Both the position numbers and the translations under genes were made by a program. The notes below the pieces were generated by a model. The model had not been told where the DNA came from. It saw only the letters and a program-made list of their open reading frames with translations, and did no database searches. A DNA stretch of 5,458 bases from Candidatus Cloacimonadota bacterium (GTDB taxonomy: Bacteria > Cloacimonadota > Cloacimonadia > Cloacimonadales > Cloacimonadaceae): the NCBI GenBank assembly GCA_027318525.1, contig DAHVPA010000133.1:1-5458 (forward strand), written 5' to 3'. The stretch's first letter is position 1, and each line of letters begins with the position of its first letter. Below, piece after piece: positions 1 through 5,458 of the stretch.

Positions 1-527
1 GATTCCCTTTTGCGGCTGAATCCACTGCCATTCCAGAAAGTCTTGCCCTGTTCAGAAATGGGGCGCTGTCTTTGAGTGAGAAACTTGAGGGTGAGTGAGG
101 TTCCGTTTGCCAGCAGAAAGCTTTTGAGCGCTAGCAGGGCAGTCTCCTGAGTCTTTTCCGAACCAAAGGCATAGCCGCCCAGCCAGGTCATGCCCAAAGC
201 CGGCAGCATATATTTGCCCTCCCCGAACTGGTTGCCGACATCAGCCATTGTCTCTGTCTCGGCAGAACGATTGCGCAATACTGCAGAATTAATCTCTTCG
301 TCAAACAGGTAAAGGGCAGTTCCCGTAAAGACAATGCCTGCAGCAGCACTCCATTCGGATTCGGTCCAGCTTAATGGAGCCCGGGCAGCAGTCAGGGCAG
401 TTTGCGGATAAGAGGTCAGATATTGCTTATAAAAGCATGAATCCTGAGCCTGAACACCAGTATAACTCAAGAGGAGAAACAGCGCCAGAAACAGTTTTTG
501 AGCCAAATTCCGGGAACTAAGTCCCAT
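1..527 (-). CDS. PAP2-family membrane phosphatase, N-terminal part (runs off left edge)
   Basis: Partial gene: 175 codons are visible from an ATG at 527 and the frame is still open at base 1. Residues 1-27 look like a signal peptide: Arg6 and Lys11, a hydrophobic run from about 12 to 22, and a likely cleavage after Val-Gln-Ala (25-27). Hydrophobic stretches follow at about 59-75, 106-121 and 128-146. Lys148, six residues, then Arg155-Pro156 fits the first PAP2 phosphatase motif, KX6RP. The sequence stops just where the next motif, PSGH, would be expected, so the catalytic His residues cannot be seen. Members of the family remove phosphate from lipid phosphates or isoprenyl pyrophosphates at the membrane; the substrate here is unknown. 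The ATG is preferred because AAGG lies nine bases upstream (537-540) and the signal peptide begins there. A GTG fifteen codons upstream is also in frame but lacks an obvious ribosome site. A terminator separates this gene from pilC, so it probably has its own promoter, which I could not identify. Confidence 0.8.
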   Translation of the reverse strand, partial: MGLSSRNLAQKLFLALFLLLSYTGVQAQDSCFYKQYLTSYPQTALTAARAPLSWTESEWSAAAGIVFTGTALYLFDEEINSAVLRNRSAETETMADVGNQFGEGKYMLPALGMTWLGGYAFGSEKTQETALLALKSFLLANGTSLTLKFLTQRQRPISEQGKTFWNGSGFSRKRE

Positions 528-643
528 AAGCGCTTGCCTTGAGAGCTTTGAGAGTGGAACTAATGATGCCACTGACTAATTCCCAATACAAAAAAACCGG
601 AGCCAAAGCTCCGGTTTAATCTTAGTTTCAAGCATGGGCAGGA
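528..643. other. Intergenic region between pilC and the PAP2 gene
   Basis: This 116-base gap holds the intrinsic terminator of the pilB-pilC unit (590-617) and, beyond it, about 60 bases leading to the PAP2 start. That leader should contain the PAP2 promoter if the terminator is efficient. I found no convincing -35/-10 pair. The only translation signal seen is AAGG (minus strand, 537-540), nine bases from the ATG. Confidence 0.6.
590..617 (-). terminator. Intrinsic terminator after pilC
   Basis: Read on the minus strand, the ten-base arm AAACCGGAGC (617-608), a four-base loop TTTG (607-604) and the exact complement GCTCCGGTTT (603-594) form a perfect stem. The T-run is seven bases long (596-590), of which the first three also belong to the stem. 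It begins 26 bases after the pilC stop codon. The T-run lies on the minus-strand side only, so it should end transcription of pilB-pilC before the PAP2 gene. Confidence 0.9.
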
Positions 644-1897
644 TTATTTCAAGCCTTCACTCATCGCCTGACCCAAATCAAAGATGGGCAGGTAGATAAC
701 CACGACGACGGTGCCCACAATGGCAGCCATCAGAATCACCAGCAAAGGCTCAATCAGTGATGTCAGCCTGTCGATAACGGAATCCACAAGCTTTTCATAG
801 AATTCGGCAGCCTTGCCCAGCAGTTTATCCATGTCACCGGTTTCTTCACCGGTGGCAGTCATTTGCAGCAAAGTGGAGGGAAATACACCGGTGCGGCGGA
901 AAGCTCCTGCTACGCTGTAACCTTCCTTGACCATGACACGGGCACGCCTGATGGCGCTTTCAATCACAGCATTCTGCACCACGTTTTCTGACAACTCCAT
1001 GGTGTCCATGATAGGGACACCGGCAGCCATCAGAATTGAGAAAGTGCGGGCAAATTTGCTCATGATGGAGTTATTAATCACCTGTCCCACGACCGGAATA
1101 CGCAGTTTGAGCGTGTCCATCACATAGCGTCCCCTATCCGTCAAGTAAACCAGGAAGAGCACGCCAATCAATAACAACAACAGTAGAATAAAGAAAATCA
1201 GATTGGAGGTGATGAATTTACTGACGGCAATTGCGACCAGGGTCGGACCCGGCAGATCAGCACCGAAGTTTTCATACACAGAAGTGAATTGGGGGATGAT
1301 GAAATAAAAGATACCCCAAACCACAATAGCGAGGAAAATCAGGATGAAGATGGGATAAGCCATGGCGGACATCACCTTGCGGCGAGTATCCTCGATCTTT
1401 TCCAGGTAATCGGACAGCTCGTCCAGAACGGTATGCAATGTACCGGAAACTTCACCGGCTTTCACCAAAGCGATGTAAAGCGGATTAAACACACCGGGGT
1501 GCTGTTCCATTGCCTCAGACAGGGAATATCCCTTTTTAATGTCGTCAGACAAGCGTCGTAAAACGCGCTGGAACTTTTTGTTCTTTTCCTCTTTTTCCAG
1601 ATTGGAGATGGCTTTTTCAATGGTCAGACCGGCGGAGAACATGGTGGAAAGCTGACGGGTAAAGAAAACCAGAACCTTGAGGGAAACACCCGTTCTGATT
1701 TTATAGATAGTCAGCATGACCTTGTCAAACAGGGAGAGCTTACCTTTGAAAGCGCCTTCAGCGGCTGCTTTCACAGAAATAATGGTGCTGCCTTCCTTGC
1801 TCAGTTTCTCGATTGCCAGGTCAAGTGTTTCTGCCTTGAGAATGCCTTCAACCCGGGCTCCCTTGGCGTCTTTGACAATATAGGCAAAATTTGGCAT
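644..1897 (-). CDS. pilC: Type IV pilus / type II secretion inner-membrane platform protein
   Basis: Complete 417-residue gene, a normal length for PilC/GspF. Family knowledge: the protein sits in the inner membrane as the platform on which the PilB/GspE ATPase acts to add or move pilin subunits. Two GspF-type domains are visible. The first (about 76-199) opens with FFTRQLSTMFSAGLTIEKAI (78-97), the family's RQL...AGL signature. The second (about 279-402) has the matching FARTFSILMAAGVPI (282-296). The conserved TGEETGDMDKLL (349-360) is followed by a last membrane helix. Predicted membrane helices lie at about 180-201, 231-252 and 381-404, the usual three. The ending IYLPIFDLG (401-409) resembles PilC of type IV pili more than GspF, but the distinction is not firm. 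The start is supported by GAAGG (1906-1910) eight bases before the ATG. The pilB stop is 24 bases upstream, so the two are probably co-transcribed. A strong terminator follows. No pilT retraction ATPase lies between pilB and pilC, where some type IV pilus clusters have it. Confidence 0.95.
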   Translation of the reverse strand: MPNFAYIVKDAKGARVEGILKAETLDLAIEKLSKEGSTIISVKAAAEGAFKGKLSLFDKVMLTIYKIRTGVSLKVLVFFTRQLSTMFSAGLTIEKAISNLEKEEKNKKFQRVLRRLSDDIKKGYSLSEAMEQHPGVFNPLYIALVKAGEVSGTLHTVLDELSDYLEKIEDTRRKVMSAMAYPIFILIFLAIVVWGIFYFIIPQFTSVYENFGADLPGPTLVAIAVSKFITSNLIFFILLLLLLIGVLFLVYLTDRGRYVMDTLKLRIPVVGQVINNSIMSKFARTFSILMAAGVPIMDTMELSENVVQNAVIESAIRRARVMVKEGYSVAGAFRRTGVFPSTLLQMTATGEETGDMDKLLGKAAEFYEKLVDSVIDRLTSLIEPLLVILMAAIVGTVVVVIYLPIFDLGQAMSEGLK

Positions 1898-1921
1898 ATC
1901 GCTTACCTTCTATTCTTGCTA

Positions 1922-3631
1922 TTATTCGACGATTGTCATCTTGATAACTTCGCGGATGGAAGTCAAGCCATTGACCATCTTGGTCATGGCGGCATCGTGC
2001 AGAGTCCTCATACCGGCTCTTAAAGCTGCTTCCCTGATCAAATCCTGATTGCCGCCTTCATAGATGATACGACGGATTTCAGCATTAACTGTGAGCAGTT
2101 CAAAGATACCTGTTCTGCCGGAAAAGCCGGTGTTGTCGCAATGGACGCAACCGGTTCCGATCTTGAAGTTGATCTTGGTGGCTTCTTCGGGAGTAATGCC
2201 GCAATCGGAGAGTTCCTGCTCCGAAGGTTTGTAATCGGTTTTGCAATAAGGGCAAATCAAACGCATCAAACGCTGAGCCATAACCAGAGAAAGAGAAGAA
2301 CCGACCAGATATGGCTTGATGCCGATATCAATCAGACGTGTAACAGTGGCAGGCGCATCATTGGCATGCAGAGTGGTAAACACAAGGTGACCTGTGAGAG
2401 AGAACTTGATAGCGATATCAGCTGTCTCTTCGTCACGGATTTCACCGATCAGGACGATATCCGGGTCTTGGCGCAGAACTGAGCGCAGGGCAGAACCGAA
2501 GGTCAAGCCGATTTGTTCCTTGGTCTCAATCTGAGTCACACCTTCCAAACGATATTCGACCGGGTCTTCCACCGTGATAATGTTGGTCTCAATATCCTGA
2601 ATGGTCTTCAAAGCAGCATGCAAACTGGTGGATTTACCGCTACCGGTCGGACCTGAAACAATGATGATACCATAAGGTCGGCGGATAACCTTGCCGAAAA
2701 TCTTCATATCATCAGCTTCAAAGCCGAGGGTGGTAAGTTTGAAACCGAACTCACCCTTATCCAAAAGACGCATCACGACCTTTTCGCCCAACACAGTGGG
2801 AGTGATGGAAACACGAACGTCCACACTCTTGTATTGGGTTTTGAGAGCAATGTGACCATCCTGGGGCAAACGTCTTTCTGCAATATTGAGTTTGGACATC
2901 ACCTTGACGATGGAGACCAAGCCCATGTGCATACCGACGGGCGGATTCATCACTTCGCGAAGAGCTCCGTCCACCCTGAAACGAATCCGGGTGTGCTTGG
3001 TGAGCGGTTCGATATGAATATCCGTGGCATTTGCCTTGATGGCTTCGTTGATGATCAGGTTGATAAGTTTGACGATGGGGGCGTCAGCATCAGCTGATGC
3101 TGCAGAAATGCTGATTTCATTTTCATCTTCATCGATGGCGACAAAATCAAAACCGCCCACTGCGTCTTCCACCTGAGTGGTGGTGCGGATACTTTTATAA
3201 TACTTTTCCAGTGAATCATGAATCAGAGATTCACCGATAAGCATGGTTTTCAAATTCTTTCCAATGGTCTTTTTCAGGGAATCAATGACCATCAGGTTTT
3301 CAGGATCTGTCATCGCAACGACAACGAGGTCGCCTTCGTCTCTTAAAGCAATCACCTTGTTTTCCACGGCGAATTGCTCCGGGATCAGCTTTACGATATT
3401 GACATCCAGATCCATCATTTCCTGCTGCTGAACAATCTCGTAACCAAGCTGCAAATGCAAAGCTTTGAGCAAGTTGCTCTCAGAGAGATGACCCAGTTTA
3501 ATCAGGGTCTCACCAATCTTGAGTCCGAAGTTATTCTGCTTGAGCAGGGCTTCCTTGAGTTGGTCCTCTGTAATAAAACCTTCATGGATGAGGACTTCAC
3601 CCAGGCGTGCAAATTGTGGATTAAAACTCAT
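1922..3631 (-). CDS. pilB: PilB/GspE-type assembly ATPase with MshEN-like c-di-GMP-binding N-terminus
   Basis: Complete 569-residue cytoplasmic ATPase of the secretion superfamily; its hexamer powers pilus extension or pseudopilus assembly through the platform protein encoded downstream. The N-terminal MshEN/T2SSE_N domain (about 1-148) has two 24-residue motifs (9-32 and 38-61) with a five-residue spacer, the pattern known to bind cyclic di-GMP. An acidic, Ala-rich linker (about 155-184) leads to the ATPase domain. Seen in the ATPase domain: Walker A GPTGSGKST (327-335); Asp box with EDP at 356-358; Walker B-like DIVLIGEIRD (391-400) with the catalytic Glu397; His box GHLVFTTLHAND (414-425). 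Four cysteines, C460-x2-C463 and C495-x2-C498, form the zinc-binding tetracysteine site of PilB and GspE. The usual PQDGR segment reads PQDGH here (His260). All catalytic motifs are intact, so the enzyme should be active. The ATG has AGAGGA (3636-3641) four bases upstream. Whether it serves a pilus (PilB) or type II secretion (GspE) cannot be settled without the pilin and secretin genes; the MshEN domain and the PilC-like partner favour a pilus. Confidence 0.96.
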   Translation of the reverse strand: MSFNPQFARLGEVLIHEGFITEDQLKEALLKQNNFGLKIGETLIKLGHLSESNLLKALHLQLGYEIVQQQEMMDLDVNIVKLIPEQFAVENKVIALRDEGDLVVVAMTDPENLMVIDSLKKTIGKNLKTMLIGESLIHDSLEKYYKSIRTTTQVEDAVGGFDFVAIDEDENEISISAASADADAPIVKLINLIINEAIKANATDIHIEPLTKHTRIRFRVDGALREVMNPPVGMHMGLVSIVKVMSKLNIAERRLPQDGHIALKTQYKSVDVRVSITPTVLGEKVVMRLLDKGEFGFKLTTLGFEADDMKIFGKVIRRPYGIIIVSGPTGSGKSTSLHAALKTIQDIETNIITVEDPVEYRLEGVTQIETKEQIGLTFGSALRSVLRQDPDIVLIGEIRDEETADIAIKFSLTGHLVFTTLHANDAPATVTRLIDIGIKPYLVGSSLSLVMAQRLMRLICPYCKTDYKPSEQELSDCGITPEEATKINFKIGTGCVHCDNTGFSGRTGIFELLTVNAEIRRIIYEGGNQDLIREAALRAGMRTLHDAAMTKMVNGLTSIREVIKMTIVE

Positions 3632-3773
3632 TATATCCTCTTAATCAATCCGGAAGAGCTGCCGGAAATGCTCCCCTGGCAGTTCAGCCAAATATGATGT
3701 TCTTGTGCTTTTTTTAAGCGGGTTACAGGATATATCATCCTGTAACCCGTAATCTTTAATCTGTCTGCCGTAA
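3632..3773. other. Intergenic region between the Ig-like gene and pilB
   Basis: This 142-base gap contains a perfect 13-bp hairpin close to the end of the Ig-like gene (3719-3749), then an 87-base leader before pilB. The leader carries the pilB ribosome site AGAGGA (minus strand, 3636-3641). I could not identify a confident sigma-70 or sigma-54 promoter, so pilB may have an unrecognised promoter here or be transcribed by read-through from the Ig-like gene. Confidence 0.6.
3719..3749 (-). terminator. Perfect 13-bp hairpin after the Ig-like gene, possible terminator without a U-tract
   Basis: Plus-strand bases 3719-3731 (CGGGTTACAGGAT) are exactly complementary to 3737-3749, with a five-base loop. 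The hairpin begins 24 bases after the Ig-like stop codon, a normal place for a terminator. On the minus strand it is followed by CTTAAAAAAA, not by a T-run, so it does not meet the classic intrinsic terminator definition for that strand. It could be a non-canonical terminator, an mRNA 3'-end stabiliser or a processing site. Confidence 0.55.
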
Positions 3774-5458
3774 TTAGGTCGGGTAACGAACTAACTGGAC
3801 AGTGGTAGTATTTTGGATATTGGCTATCAGAATCCTGGCTGTAATGGTCACAGGAGTGATGCCGGGGGTATTGGTCATCGGGTCACCCAGAGGAATTTCC
3901 CAGGCGTAGAACTTGATCAAGCCCTGAGCTAAACCGTCCTGCTGGTCATTGATGTCCGTATAGGAAGTAGGATCTTCCGGGTCATAGACAGCAAGCGGAT
4001 TGAACCAGTCCGTAACCACTATGTATGGTGTTGCCGATTGGTTGCAGTTTAGCGGATCCTCATTGGTACCGATGGTATATTCAAATACGCCATGCGTTGA
4101 TGTCAACGTAATTCGGGCGTTGTGAATGGGGCATCCCTGAATGTCGAAAAGAGCAACATTCAGTATGGCTGTAGCGGAAGCCGGCACCGTATTGGTGTTG
4201 CCGTGGAAGACAAGGTTGCCGGGAATTGCTTCAATCGCGAGCTGAGGATCATTCAAAGGCAGCACGATATAGGCTTCACCCCAGACTTCAGAACCGTTCA
4301 AGCCGCCCGTTACCGCCTTAATTTTGAGAGATTCAAAGGTATAAATACCTGAATACATCAAAGTGGTATAGGCAACGCCGGCTGTGGAATCGCCCTGAGC
4401 GCTTTCATTGCCTACGTAGGCATTAGCGCCGATCTGGCAGTTGTAGATATTATCCGGCAGGTAGAACCAGACGCTGGTGCCGTAATCAACCGGATTGTTA
4501 TAGATATCATAGACATTGGCGCCGGCGATAATCTGCCACAGTCCGCCACCCATATTGACACCGGTGTTCAGTCCGCTGGCAAAGGGAACCACCCTGTGCG
4601 GAGGACCGGCATGAATAACGATATTGGGTTTGGTGGCTTTGACATATTTGCCGTCGGCAGTGCAGGAAGCGCGGATATTGAGAATACCGGATTCCGTGCC
4701 GCTGTTTACTGAGATCTGAGCCTCACCGCCATTGGATACAACCAAGACAGAATCGCCTACAGGTTGATTATTCAGGTTGGCTCCATCGGGAGGAGTTGGG
4801 TTCATAATCTTAAAGTAAACATTTTTGGGAGTATCAATGATGTTTCCATTGATATCATACAGTTTCACTTTCAGGATTTGCGATTCAATACCGCCGGTAT
4901 TGGCAACATTGAGGTCAATCTGACCCGCCTGGGTAAACTGGATGGAATGGATGATAGTTGATTTGATGTTGAAAATCAGCTGGTCAGTCAGAGTATCGCC
5001 GTTGGCAAAAGCGCTGATTGTGGCAGCACCTGCCTGCAAACCGGGCGTAAAGCGGACTCTGGCTATGCCCAATTCATTGGAATTGGTTGTGATTTCCTGG
5101 ACTGTGTTGACAAAGGTGCCCAAACTGGTTTTGAATTTGATTGGCTTGGACGGAACGACATTGCTGTAAAGGTCTTTAATCTCAGCCTGCATCCAGATGT
5201 AATTCGCACTGTTCACAGAGCTGGTATCAGCTTCGACCATTTCACCATCAACTTCGACAAATGATCTGAGAGCAAGGTTTGCCGGTCTGCCAGGACTGAC
5301 GATGACGCTCCGCATACTGGTCTGATTGGCGATACGGGCTGTAATCGTTCCCGAACCCGCAATCGGTCCTGCATTATACTTGGTTGTCGCTCGTCCGTTG
5401 GACGTTTGCACCACAATGGAATCACCCAGCGTATTGCCTTCATCATCAGTAAAGAAGC
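3774..5458 (-). CDS. Large surface or secreted protein of tandem Ig-like (Big_1-type) domains, C-terminal part (runs off right edge)
   Basis: Partial gene: 560 residues are visible and the frame is open through base 5458, so the true start lies outside the window; the GTG at 5414 is internal. Numbered from the first full codon, the fragment holds the end of one beta-rich domain (about 1-52) and four more (about 55-166, 169-283, 286-401 and 406-557). Each of the four has the same core element, a hydrophobic strand then Asp and a short turn: KDLYSNVV (94-101), YDINGNII (200-207), YDIYNNPV (316-323) and FDIQGCPI (437-444). Domains tend to close with a Gly/Ala turn and an alternating strand, for example GAATISAFANG (143-153) and TPVTITARI (534-542). 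Linkers such as AGPPHRVV (283-290) are typical of invasin-type Big_1 repeats. The repeats are divergent. The last domain has a long Asp/Asn-rich insertion (about 463-512). The protein ends at VRYPT with no sorting signal, LPXTG or membrane anchor. Such repeats usually form stalks of adhesins or extracellular proteins; binding partner unknown. A hairpin follows, then pilB. Confidence 0.85.
   Translation of the reverse strand, partial: FFTDDEGNTLGDSIVVQTSNGRATTKYNAGPIAGSGTITARIANQTSMRSVIVSPGRPANLALRSFVEVDGEMVEADTSSVNSANYIWMQAEIKDLYSNVVPSKPIKFKTSLGTFVNTVQEITTNSNELGIARVRFTPGLQAGAATISAFANGDTLTDQLIFNIKSTIIHSIQFTQAGQIDLNVANTGGIESQILKVKLYDINGNIIDTPKNVYFKIMNPTPPDGANLNNQPVGDSVLVVSNGGEAQISVNSGTESGILNIRASCTADGKYVKATKPNIVIHAGPPHRVVPFASGLNTGVNMGGGLWQIIAGANVYDIYNNPVDYGTSVWFYLPDNIYNCQIGANAYVGNESAQGDSTAGVAYTTLMYSGIYTFESLKIKAVTGGLNGSEVWGEAYIVLPLNDPQLAIEAIPGNLVFHGNTNTVPASATAILNVALFDIQGCPIHNARITLTSTHGVFEYTIGTNEDPLNCNQSATPYIVVTDWFNPLAVYDPEDPTSYTDINDQQDGLAQGLIKFYAWEIPLGDPMTNTPGITPVTITARILIANIQNTTTVQLVRYPT

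Noticed and set aside
3085..3102. Perfect 18-bp palindrome (CAGCATCAGCTGATGCTG) inside pilB
   Set aside because: It lies in codons for the Ser/Ala/Asp linker (around residues 177-183), where repetitive GCA/TCA/GCT/GAT codons give self-complementarity. There is no loop, T-run or promoter context to suggest a regulatory site.
3649..3666. Short inverted repeat TCCGG...CCGGA just upstream of the pilB ribosome site
   Set aside because: A five-base stem with an eight-base loop is too weak and common to claim as a riboswitch or translational control hairpin without conservation data.
927..5169. Plus-strand reading frames of 62-113 codons opposite pilC, pilB and the Ig-like gene
   Set aside because: All but one lie wholly antisense to strongly supported genes (the one at 3374-3697 runs slightly into the gap upstream of pilB), have low-complexity or unrecognisable translations, and none has its own convincing context.
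5412..5414. GTG at 5414 as the start of the Ig-like gene
   Set aside because: The frame stays open through it to the window edge and the upstream residues read as continuous Ig-like domain (DDEGNTLGDS), so the codon is an internal Val.
5213..5446. Overlapping 77-codon minus-strand reading frame in another phase
   Set aside because: It is fully contained in the Ig-like gene and its translation is Arg/Pro-rich with no recognisable family, as expected of a shadow frame.
3774..5458. Recent tandem duplication of the Ig-like domains at DNA level
   Set aside because: The domains share a core pattern in protein sequence, but I see no long direct DNA repeats; lengths and codons differ, which fits ancient divergence.

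Overview
The window is about 5.5 kb of bacterial DNA in which all four genes lie on the minus strand, so transcription runs from high to low coordinates. In that order they are: the 3' part of a large gene for a surface or secreted protein of repeated Ig-like domains (5458 to 3774, N-terminus beyond the right edge); a pilB/gspE-type assembly ATPase (3631 to 1922); a pilC/gspF-type inner-membrane platform protein (1897 to 644); and the first 175 codons of a PAP2-family phosphatase (527 to 1, C-terminus beyond the left edge).

The ATPase and platform genes are 24 bases apart, each with its own Shine-Dalgarno sequence, and almost certainly form a transcription unit for a type IV pilus or related type II secretion machine. 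This unit ends at a textbook intrinsic terminator (590-617), which separates it from the PAP2 gene. The Ig-like gene ends 24 bases before a perfect 13-bp hairpin (3719-3749) with no U-tract, so read-through into pilB is possible. No gap exceeds 300 bases. I see no RNA genes, mobile elements or CRISPR.

The most informative detail is the N-terminus of the ATPase. It carries two 24-residue motifs separated by exactly five residues, the layout of the MshEN cyclic-di-GMP receptor domain. This suggests the machine is controlled by c-di-GMP. The Ig-like protein next door is a candidate adhesin or export substrate of the machine, but that link rests on position only.

The organism is most likely a Gram-negative (diderm) bacterium: it has a pilus or secretion ATPase and platform pair, a signal-peptide PAP2 protein and a long Ig-repeat protein. 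Base composition looks near 50% GC by eye. The gene content would fit an FCB-group lineage such as Cloacimonadota, but that is a low-confidence guess. Most of the window is recognisable core machinery; I found no clear evidence of a wholly new system.
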